The notes below the pieces were generated by a model, which was not told where the DNA came from, searched no databases, and worked only from the letters and a program-made list of their open reading frames with translations. A stretch of 64,000 bases of DNA from Hydrogenophaga sp. (GTDB lineage: Bacteria > Pseudomonadota > Gammaproteobacteria > Burkholderiales > Burkholderiaceae_C): contig JAABQG010000002.1 of assembly GCA_011391595.1 (NCBI GenBank), forward strand, positions 29,150-93,149, read 5' to 3'. Shown here piece by piece: positions 45,147-54,410 of this stretch. How positions within the stretch are numbered: the first letter of the stretch is position 1; every line of letters begins with the position of its first letter. A program made the translations under genes and the position numbers.

Positions 45147-45179
45147 AAGAAAGCGCCGCCTGTTGCCAGACGGCGCTTG
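45147..45179 (-). terminator. Rho-independent terminator after the second CTERM protein gene
   Basis: Same hairpin as at 43149 (AAGCGCCGTCTG / CAGGCGGCGCTT) followed by TCTTC, so the T run is interrupted and the terminator may be weaker. Confidence 0.8.
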
Positions 45180-45222
45180 GGAGAATCCGGGGCCCCACGC
45201 CCCGTGAATTCTCTGGCGCGGC

Positions 45223-47478
45223 TCAGTTCCTGCGCAGGCGCCGCACGCCCAGTCCAGCCAGGCCAAGGGCCGCCAGCAGTGGCAGCACTGGGTCAAACGG
45301 CGCCTCGCCCGGGGCCGTGGTACAGCCACCACCGCCATCGTATACGACCGCAGTGGCCGGCTCGACCGGAGTCACTGGCGCAACTGGCACAGCCGGCGCC
45401 ACAGGATCAGCCACCTGGACCACGTCACCGCTGACGTATTCCGCGACCGTGGCGAGCGTGGTCAGGTTCTTCTGGTTCCACACCGCATAGAAGCGCGTAC
45501 CGTCCGGGCGCGTCACGGGCTGCGACTCGTAGGCCGCTTCAACGTCGCCATACACCACGCCCTGCACGGTGGAGAGCTTGACGATGGGTGCGAAGGTCGC
45601 GGCAGAATCCTGACTCACGGTAATGAACTCACCCAAGTCCTGCCCACCCACCGGGTCGTAAGGCGACACGTTGGTCTGCGTGCCCCAGGCCAGGTACACC
45701 ACGTTGGGGTTCTGGCAGTCCGCCACATTGGTCGTGGTCGGGTCGGTCGGAATGCCGGTCGGGCAGGTCGTCTGGTTGCTCTTGGGCGTACCGAAGATGC
45801 GCGGTTCACGAACGTTGATGTTCTTGTCCGCGATGTTGGTCACGTTCTTCGGGTTGTCCCAGCCGGTGGTCACGTTGAACTTGCGAATCCAGAAGTTGTA
45901 GTTGTCCAGCTGGGCCCAGAGCTTGACGAGGTCGCTGGTGTAGCTGTAGCCGATCCACATGTCCTGGCCGCGCAACACACCACGGTGGGCCAAGGCATTT
46001 TCGGTGTAGTTCAACTCGGTGTCATCGGTCAGGTTGGCCGTGGTCGCGATCGGGGCCTGGCTGCTGATGTTGTCACCCTTGGCGCTGGTCAGCGCGATCG
46101 CGGTGGCGTAGTCAGACGTTGCACAGGCTGCATCCACCGCAGGCACCATATTGGCCCTCTGCAGACCCCCCATGCCACGGCGTACCCGGATGTCCGAAGG
46201 GCCACCCTTGTCGTAGGCGCCTTCCTTCCAGAATATGCCGAGCTGGATGCCACCGGTACCGGCATCGGTCGGACTCTGCGTCAGGAAGCGCACGCGGCGG
46301 GCATTCTTGGTTGGGTCGCTGATGATGCAGCCCACATTGTTGCCTGCCACCAGGGGCGTGTTGTACGGGAATGCATGGTACCGGATGAATTTGCCGTCAT
46401 CCAGACCGACCGAACCCTTGGTTTCTTCATAGGCAATGATGGAAGTGGTGCCCACCATGCCGATGTTCGGACGTGCAGCGCCGGCCTGGCCTTTTTCAAT
46501 CAGTGTCTCAGCGACATTGACGCCTGCGCCGTCGTAGATGTAGTTCACCGAGCCGTTGATGCCGTACAGGCCTTGCCAGTTGTCGGTCAGTCGCACGGCC
46601 GGGGTCAGCACGAAATCGTCAACCGGCGTGCTGGGCACGCTCAGATCCACGGTTGCGTAGGCATACCACACATCGGTGCCGCCATTGACATTGGCACCGG
46701 ATGCGCCGTCGCCAGGGCCGTCGGCTTCACCGAGTTGCAGGCCCTGCGGGTCTTCCTGCCAGGAAATGTTGATCTGGCCCTTGTTGTAGGTGGTCAGATT
46801 GGCCGGGTCAGTGCCAATAGTACCGCTGCTGGCGTCCTGAATGGCATCGCGCTCACCGCTGCTCAACTGGATCGGCGCACTCCAGGTGGCGCCCTTGGTC
46901 GTGGAGTAAGACGTGTACGTGCACGAGAACGGAATCACACGACTGTCGCGTTCCAGATACTGGATGGCACGTTGATTGCCGCCGGGGCAGTACTTGCTGA
47001 CCCAGGTCAGCACCATCATCGGGCCGCTGGTCTTGATGTTGGCCTTGTCGATGTCGCCGGGATAGGTCGTCGGGTCGCCCAGCGTGCCACGCCAGTCATA
47101 AATGCCGGTGCTTTGAAGCGTCGCCGATTTCGACACGTTGAGCGCTGCCGACCAGTCGGCTTTCACATCGCAAGTCCGAACGACTGCATCAGGCCGCGTG
47201 GTCCCCGGCTTGCAAGTCTTGACGAAGAGGTCACGCGCGGTGCGCTCTTCGGCTGCCTTGACGTCATACACCATGCCCGCGCCGGCTGGCGAGTCGCCAT
47301 AGGCGACGACCAGTGTGCCATCACCCGCGCGCTGCAATTTGGGCTTGTCGCCCATGACGCCGTCGCTCACGGCGAACGGTTCCTTGACTGTGATGGCTGT
47401 AGCCGCAATAGCGGCTGTCACCACTGCCATGGCGGTCAGCGCAAAGGCTTTCTTGCCATGTCTGATATTGAGTTTCAT
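45223..47478 (-). CDS. large secreted protein with C-terminal CTERM sorting signal
   Basis: A 751-residue exported protein. MKLNIRHGKKAFALTAMAVV opens the signal peptide; AGGAG lies seven bases before the ATG. The body has BNR/sialidase-like blades (LQRAGDGTLVVAYGDSPAG, YSTTKGATWSAPIQLSSGE, GINGSVNYIYDGAGV, FITVSQDSAATFAPIVKLS) and resembles choice-of-anchor O proteins, tentatively. The tail is GGGGCTTAPGEAPFDP, LPLLAALGLAGLG, RRLRRN, nearly identical to that of the 43226..44944 protein, also at DNA level. Probably exported, then anchored or processed by the CPBP protease. One perfect FNR-type palindrome lies about 82 bases upstream, and a second weaker one about 121 bases upstream. Confidence 0.82.
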   Translation of the reverse strand: MKLNIRHGKKAFALTAMAVVTAAIAATAITVKEPFAVSDGVMGDKPKLQRAGDGTLVVAYGDSPAGAGMVYDVKAAEERTARDLFVKTCKPGTTRPDAVVRTCDVKADWSAALNVSKSATLQSTGIYDWRGTLGDPTTYPGDIDKANIKTSGPMMVLTWVSKYCPGGNQRAIQYLERDSRVIPFSCTYTSYSTTKGATWSAPIQLSSGERDAIQDASSGTIGTDPANLTTYNKGQINISWQEDPQGLQLGEADGPGDGASGANVNGGTDVWYAYATVDLSVPSTPVDDFVLTPAVRLTDNWQGLYGINGSVNYIYDGAGVNVAETLIEKGQAGAARPNIGMVGTTSIIAYEETKGSVGLDDGKFIRYHAFPYNTPLVAGNNVGCIISDPTKNARRVRFLTQSPTDAGTGGIQLGIFWKEGAYDKGGPSDIRVRRGMGGLQRANMVPAVDAACATSDYATAIALTSAKGDNISSQAPIATTANLTDDTELNYTENALAHRGVLRGQDMWIGYSYTSDLVKLWAQLDNYNFWIRKFNVTTGWDNPKNVTNIADKNINVREPRIFGTPKSNQTTCPTGIPTDPTTTNVADCQNPNVVYLAWGTQTNVSPYDPVGGQDLGEFITVSQDSAATFAPIVKLSTVQGVVYGDVEAAYESQPVTRPDGTRFYAVWNQKNLTTLATVAEYVSGDVVQVADPVAPAVPVAPVTPVEPATAVVYDGGGGCTTAPGEAPFDPVLPLLAALGLAGLGVRRLRRN

Positions 47479-47553
47479 ACGAGCTCCTGGGTAAAACGAA
47501 GAAAGAAATAACTAACCCCAAGACAAGTTTCCGCCTGCAAAAATGGCAAAGAA

Positions 47554-47567
47554 CTGATTTAAATCAG
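47554..47567. promoter_or_regulatory. perfect FNR-type palindrome upstream of the second CTERM protein gene
   Basis: CTGATTTAAATCAG is a perfect 14-base inverted repeat with TGAT-N4-ATCA at the FNR spacing, centred about 82 bases before the start at 47478. A second candidate, TTTGACCGGCGTCAAA (47592..47607), lies 39 bases further upstream; it overlaps a hairpin (ACCGGCG / CGCCGGT) after the regulator gene. Confidence 0.65.
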
Positions 47568-47668
47568 CAGTTTTCAGGTATTTCGCGTGAATTTGACCGG
47601 CGTCAAAGAACGCCGGTGGGTCCAGGATTTCGCCCCTTAGCGCAGGCCTCGTGCGAGGCCACGGAACA

Positions 47669-48376
47669 CTAGTCCGGCGCCTGCAGACGCTCGACCTGCA
47701 GCACCCGGTAGAGCCGGCCTTGCTTGTCCAGCGGCTCGATCACGGACTCACGCACCAGGCGCGAAATCTCGCGGCTGACGGTCTCGGGTTTCAGGTCGAG
47801 CATGGCGCTCATGTCGTCGCGTCCAAACAGCGTGGAAATGCGACCATCACACGCGCTTCTCATCTTGAGAATGCAGTTGGCAACCCGCTGGCGGGCGGAG
47901 CCAAAGTTCAGGTCGGCGAGCCAGTCGTCCGCCTCCTTGAGGGTCTGCCGCCATTTCAGCGTGAGCTTGCGGTGCAGGTGTTCGCTGTGGGCCTCCAGCG
48001 ATTGAATGACTTCCAGGGGAATCCGGCAGACGGACACATCGGTCAAGGCCACCGCCTCGCTGTCGTAATGCGCGGTGGCCAGCGCTTCGAGCCCGACCAC
48101 ATCGCCGGGGCGCAGCACCCGCACGATGCGCTGGCGTCCGTCGGAGGTGACGCGCACCAGCTTGACCATGCCGCTGCGCAGCGTGTACACCCCCTTTGAG
48201 GGGCTGCCTTCGCCATACAGCGCGGCGTCCTGCTTGAAATGCAGGTCATCGATCGGCGCGTGAATCAGGTGGAAATCTTCTTCCTCAAGGTCGCCGAACA
48301 ACGCCAGGTGGCGCAGGCTGCAGTGCATGCAATCCGCCGTGCCGCGCCACACGGATTCAATCTTGATCTTTTGCAT
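47669..48376 (-). CDS. Crp/Fnr family regulator with FNR-type recognition helix
   Basis: A 235-residue regulator. The N-terminus has ADCMHCSLRHLALFGDL; Cys16 and Cys19 align with FNR Cys20 and Cys23, and Cys117 (TDVSVCRIPLEV) aligns with FNR Cys122. The position of FNR Cys29 is Ala25, so one ligand of the classical [4Fe-4S] cluster is missing or supplied otherwise. The HTH carries LKPETVSREISRLV, the E-x-x-S-R pattern that in FNR reads TTGAT half-sites. Start MQKIKIESVWRG; no strong ribosome binding site. It lies directly upstream of the surface-protein cluster whose promoters hold FNR-type boxes, and is divergent from the AEC transporter gene. Likely senses oxygen, redox or nitric oxide; inferred. 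Confidence 0.88.
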   Translation of the reverse strand: MQKIKIESVWRGTADCMHCSLRHLALFGDLEEEDFHLIHAPIDDLHFKQDAALYGEGSPSKGVYTLRSGMVKLVRVTSDGRQRIVRVLRPGDVVGLEALATAHYDSEAVALTDVSVCRIPLEVIQSLEAHSEHLHRKLTLKWRQTLKEADDWLADLNFGSARQRVANCILKMRSACDGRISTLFGRDDMSAMLDLKPETVSREISRLVRESVIEPLDKQGRLYRVLQVERLQAPD

Positions 48377-48424
48377 CCCATGATTAAACCGGAAATTCCA
48401 GGCGCAAGCTGAGAGAATGCCCCG

Positions 48425-49390
48425 GTGCTGTCCATCCTGCTTGTCACTTTCCCCTTCTTCGCGCTGGTGCTGGCCGGCTACATCGCGGCGCGCCGGCGCA
48501 TGCTGCCGCTGGAAGCGATTTCGGGGCTCAACGGCTTTGTGCTGTTCTTTGCGCTGCCGTGCATGCTGTACCGCTTTGGCGCCACCACGCCGATCGCCCA
48601 GTTGCTCGATGCCAGCGTGTTCTTCACCTGGCTGCTTTGCGCGCTGATCATCGTGGGCTTTTCCGTGGCGACGAGCCTGAACGCGCGCATCGGCTGGAAC
48701 GATGCCTCGTTCGGCGCTTTGGTGGCCGCGTTTCCCAACACCGGTTTCATGGGCGTGCCGCTGCTGGTGGCTCTGCTGGGGCCGCGCGCGGCCGGCCCGA
48801 TCATCGTGACCATCATGGTGGACATGGTGATCACCACCTCGCTGTGCATCGCGCTCTCGCAGCTGGACAGCGCCGACGAGCACGGCTTTGCCCATGCCGC
48901 CCAGAAGGCGCTCAAGGGCATGCTGTTCAATCCGCTGCCCTGGGCCATCCTGCTCGGCGCGGTGGCCTCCGCGGTGAGCCTGGAGCTGCCCGGGCCGGTC
49001 AACAAGACGGTGGGTCTGCTGGCCGACGCCGCTTCGCCGGTGGCGCTGTTCACCATCGGTGCGGTGCTGGCGCGCTCCCAGATGCTGGCGGCCCTGCATG
49101 CCCACCCGCCCGTTCCGCTGGGCGACTACCTGCCGGTGGCCGCCATCAAGCTGCTGCTCCACCCGCTGCTGGTGTTGCTGGTGGGCGCGACGGCGGTGGC
49201 GCTCGGGGTGCCGCTGGACCCGTTTGCGCTCACGGTCATGGTGCTGATCGCGGCGCTACCGAGCGCCAGCAACGTCTCGCTGCTGGCCGAGCGCTTTGGC
49301 GCGGACAACGGGCGCATCGCCCGCATCATCCTGGTGTCCACGGCGGCGGCCTTCCTGACGTTTTCCGGCGCGGTTTCTTTGCTCATCTGA
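48425..49390 (+). CDS. AEC (auxin efflux carrier) family transporter
   Basis: A 321-residue inner-membrane protein with about ten helices in two halves (FPFFALVLAGYIAARRRML, LNGFVLFFALPCMLYRFGA, AAFPNTGFMGVPLLVALLG, LIAALPSASNVSLLAERFG). GTG start with GAGAG upstream. The family exports or exchanges organic anions such as malate or malonate. The motif PNTGFMGVP is typical. It is divergent from the Crp/Fnr regulator with only 48 bases between starts. No FNR box is seen in that gap. Confidence 0.88.
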   Translation: MLSILLVTFPFFALVLAGYIAARRRMLPLEAISGLNGFVLFFALPCMLYRFGATTPIAQLLDASVFFTWLLCALIIVGFSVATSLNARIGWNDASFGALVAAFPNTGFMGVPLLVALLGPRAAGPIIVTIMVDMVITTSLCIALSQLDSADEHGFAHAAQKALKGMLFNPLPWAILLGAVASAVSLELPGPVNKTVGLLADAASPVALFTIGAVLARSQMLAALHAHPPVPLGDYLPVAAIKLLLHPLLVLLVGATAVALGVPLDPFALTVMVLIAALPSASNVSLLAERFGADNGRIARIILVSTAAAFLTFSGAVSLLI

Positions 49391-49461
49391 CCCGTCCCGC
49401 GGGCACGGCCCGTGTGGCGGCGCTGACAGGGATGGATGTGTGTATTGGCTTTTCCTATTGC

Positions 49462-49476
49462 ATTGATTCAATCAAT
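49462..49476. promoter_or_regulatory. palindrome upstream of katG
   Basis: ATTGATTCAATCAAT is a perfect 15-base inverted repeat with a central C, about 180 bases before katG. The half-sites are separated by three, not four, bases, so it is not a normal FNR box. A peroxide-responsive regulator such as OxyR is a possible ligand but the match is not diagnostic. The 257-base gap also holds a 22-codon frame (49539..49607) of doubtful reality. Confidence 0.4.
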
Positions 49477-49632
49477 CGAATTTACTTTTCTAAAGGCGAG
49501 GCCTAAAGTTCGGGCTTCAAACTTCCAAAAGCCTAACCATGACGACGAAACATACCGCTTTCGCTGCCTGGCTGGACACCCTGGCAGCCCTCGCGACAGC
49601 CTATTGAACGGCTGCACTTTTTTTCCACCTGA

Positions 49633-51849
<2,217 letters not shown>

Positions 51850-51904
51850 CCGGCCTTGCATTTGGCGGCCTGATGGGCGCCGGGGCCTGTGGGGCGTGGC
51901 GGCT

Positions 51905-52969
51905 TCAGCAGATGCGCGGCAGCTGCTCGCCCGACAGCCAGTCCACCATGCGCTGACCGCCCAGCACGGTGGTCATCTGCACGAAGCGGTTGGCGTCGTC
52001 CACCACGCTGCCGATGCGCGCGGCGTCGCGGCCTTGCGGGTGGGCGCGCATGGCGGCCAGCAGGGCATCGGCCTGGTCGGCCGGGCAGATCGCCAGCAGC
52101 TTGCCTTCGTTGGCCACATACAAGGGGTCCAGGCCGAGCAGCTCGCAGGCCGCCCGCACTTCGCCGCGCACGGGGATGGCGGATTCCATGAGCCGCATGC
52201 CCACGCCCGACTGGCTGGCGATTTCGTTGAGCGTGGCGCCCAGGCCGCCGCGCGTCGGATCCCGCAGCACGTGGATGCCCGGTACCGCGTCGAGCATGGC
52301 CGCGACCAGCGTGTGCAGCGACTGGGTGTCGGACAGCAGCGTCGTGCCAAAGCTCAGGCCCTCGCGCACCGACATCACGGCCACGCCGTGGTCGCCCATC
52401 GTGCCGGAGACCAGGATGGCGTCGCCGGGCTGCGCCAGCGACCCGCTGATGTGCACGCCGGGGCGCGTCACGCCGACACCGGTGGTGTTGATGAACACGC
52501 CATCGCCCTTGCCGGCCTGCACCACCTTGGTGTCGCCGGTGACGATCGGCACGCCGGCCTCGGCGGCGGCGCGCGCCATCGAGATGACGATGCGCTGCAG
52601 GTCGGCCAGCGGAAAGCCCTCTTCCAGGATGAAGCCGGCCGAGAGCCACAGCGGGCGCGCGCCGGCCATGGCCACGTCGTTGACGGTGCCGTGGACCGAC
52701 AGGCAGCCGATGTCGCCGCCCGGGAAGAAAAGCGGCGAGACGACGTGGCTGTCCGTGGCCATCACCAGCTGGCCGCCCAGCGCCAGCTCGGGCGGCGTGG
52801 TCAGCACGGCGTGGTCGTCGCGCGCGGCCAGCGCGGGGTTGTCGAAGGCGCTCAGGAAGATCTGCTCGATCAGCTGCACCATCGAGCGCCCGCCGCTGCC
52901 GTGGCTCATGTCGATGCGGCCATGGCGCACGTCCAGCGGCCGGGTGTAGCCGGGCTTTACGGCGCTCAT
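51905..52969 (-). CDS. hypE: hydrogenase maturation protein HypE
   Basis: A 354-residue ATP-dependent dehydratase that turns the carbamoyl group on its C-terminal cysteine into the cyano group used for the Fe(CN)2CO centre of [NiFe]-hydrogenases. The C-terminus is the required PRIC ending. ATP-binding PurM-like motifs: DMSHGSGGRSMVQLIEQIF, VMATDSHVVSPLFFPGGDIG, GTVNDVAMAGARPLWLSAGF, LRDPTRGGLGATLNEIA. The ATG overlaps the hypD stop by four bases. Last gene of the hyp operon. Confidence 0.96.
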   Translation of the reverse strand: MSAVKPGYTRPLDVRHGRIDMSHGSGGRSMVQLIEQIFLSAFDNPALAARDDHAVLTTPPELALGGQLVMATDSHVVSPLFFPGGDIGCLSVHGTVNDVAMAGARPLWLSAGFILEEGFPLADLQRIVISMARAAAEAGVPIVTGDTKVVQAGKGDGVFINTTGVGVTRPGVHISGSLAQPGDAILVSGTMGDHGVAVMSVREGLSFGTTLLSDTQSLHTLVAAMLDAVPGIHVLRDPTRGGLGATLNEIASQSGVGMRLMESAIPVRGEVRAACELLGLDPLYVANEGKLLAICPADQADALLAAMRAHPQGRDAARIGSVVDDANRFVQMTTVLGGQRMVDWLSGEQLPRIC

Positions 52970-54123
52970 ACAGTGGCTCCTGGTATCTCTGAAATCGTTG
53001 GCATCGCGGTCATGAAGCGGCCATAGGTGTAGTGGGCGGCACAGGCGCCCTCGGACGACACCATGCACGAGCCGATCGGGTTCTCGGGCGTGCAGACGGT
53101 GCCGAACACGCGACAGTCCTGCGGCCGCTTTTCGCCGCGCAAGATGGCGCCGCATTCGCAGGCCTTGGCATCGGCGACCGCGCGGTAGGGCGCGGCAAAG
53201 CGCTGCTCGGCATCGAAGCCGGCGTAGTCAGGGCGCAACTTCAGCGCCGAATGCGGCAGGCTGCCCAGTCCGCGCCACTCGAAGCTGTCGCGAAGTTCGA
53301 ACACCTCGTGCATCAGGGCCTGGGCTTTCTGGTTGCCCAGCGGCGTCACGGAGCGGATGAACTGGTTCTCGATCTCGGCGCGGCCCGCGTTGAGCTGGCG
53401 CACCAGCATCAGCACGGCCTGCATCACGTCCAGCGGCTCGAATCCGGTGATCACCACCGGGCGGTGGTATTCGTCAGCGCAGAAGCGGTAGGGCTCGCTG
53501 CCGATCACGGTGGAAACGTGCGCCGGCCCGATGAAGCCGTGCAGGTGCGCTGAAGTCTCGCTACCCGGTGCCGGCCCTAATATGCCGCGCATGGCCGGCG
53601 GCGTCAGCACATGGTTGCACAGCACCGAAAAATTACGCAGACCCAGCGCGCGGGCCTGGCGCAGCACCGCCGCTGTGGGCGGCGTGGTGGTCTCGAAGCC
53701 GATGGCCAGGAACACCACCTCGCGTTCGGGGTGTTGCTGCGCCAGCTTCAGCGCGTCGATGGCCGAATACACCATGCGCACGTCGGCCCCCTGGCTGCGT
53801 GCCTTCATGAGTGAAGTTGCGCCCGAGGCAGGCACCCGCATCAGGTCGGCGTAGGTGCAGAGCAGCACGCCATGGTCACGCGCCAGCGCGATGGCCTGGT
53901 CGATGCGGCCGATGGGCAACACGCAGACCGGGCATCCGGGGCCGTGGATCAGCTCGATCTCGGGCGGCAACAGCCCGCGCACGCCATGCCGCGCGATGGC
54001 GTGGGTGTGGCCGCCGCAGAATTCCATCAGGTTGTAGCGGCGCCCGGGCTGAACCGCCTGGGCGATGGCGCGCGCCAGGCCGCGCGCCAGCTCGGCGTCG
54101 CGAAATTCATCGACGTACTTCAT
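52966..54123 (-). CDS. hypD: hydrogenase maturation protein HypD
   Basis: A 385-residue iron-sulfur scaffold on which the Fe(CN)2CO unit is built together with HypC. Motifs: MEFCGGHTHAIARHGV, GPGCPVCVLPIGRIDQAI, AIGFETTTPPTAAVL. The C-terminal [4Fe-4S] cluster cysteines are in ACECGAILRGEKRPQDC, CTPENPIGSCMVSSEGACAA. Overlaps hypC by four bases upstream and hypE by four bases downstream. Confidence 0.96.
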   Translation of the reverse strand: MKYVDEFRDAELARGLARAIAQAVQPGRRYNLMEFCGGHTHAIARHGVRGLLPPEIELIHGPGCPVCVLPIGRIDQAIALARDHGVLLCTYADLMRVPASGATSLMKARSQGADVRMVYSAIDALKLAQQHPEREVVFLAIGFETTTPPTAAVLRQARALGLRNFSVLCNHVLTPPAMRGILGPAPGSETSAHLHGFIGPAHVSTVIGSEPYRFCADEYHRPVVITGFEPLDVMQAVLMLVRQLNAGRAEIENQFIRSVTPLGNQKAQALMHEVFELRDSFEWRGLGSLPHSALKLRPDYAGFDAEQRFAAPYRAVADAKACECGAILRGEKRPQDCRVFGTVCTPENPIGSCMVSSEGACAAHYTYGRFMTAMPTISEIPGATV

Positions 54124-54386
54124 GGCTGCGCGCCTTCACGGGGACCGGATGGCGCGGTGCTGGCCGCATCGGTCTGCGCCATCGCGGCCATGGCCTTCAG
54201 GGTGGCCAGCGCCTCCTGTTCGTCGAGCTTGCCGATGGCGTAGCCGACATGGACGATCACGTAGTCGCCAGGGTGAACGTCGTCCAGGAGCTCGACGGAG
54301 ATGTCCATGCGGACGCCTTCCAGGTCGATCAGGGCACGGTCGCCTTCCAGGCATTCGACCACGCGGGCGGGGACAGCGAGACACAT
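54120..54386 (-). CDS. hypC: hydrogenase maturation chaperone HypC
   Basis: An 88-residue HypC/HupF-family chaperone. It starts MCLAVPARVVE with the essential Cys2, which binds iron and the hydrogenase precursor. HVGYAIGKLDEQEA is also typical. It carries an extended C-terminus (SGPREGAQP). It lies 24 bases after the HupK-HypF fusion gene and overlaps hypD. Confidence 0.95.
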   Translation of the reverse strand: MCLAVPARVVECLEGDRALIDLEGVRMDISVELLDDVHPGDYVIVHVGYAIGKLDEQEALATLKAMAAMAQTDAASTAPSGPREGAQP

Positions 54387-54410
54387 GATTTGTTTTCCTT
54401 CGGGATGGCT

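Noticed and set aside
43226..47478. PEP-CTERM or LPXTG sorting signal on the two secreted proteins
   Set aside because: No PEP or LPxTG motif; the tail is GGGGC-type with a glutamic intramembrane protease nearby, and no exosortase or sortase gene is in the window.
49462..49476. Palindrome before katG as an FNR box
   Set aside because: The TTGAT and ATCAA half-sites are separated by three bases instead of four, so it does not fit FNR geometry; kept only as an unnamed candidate operator.
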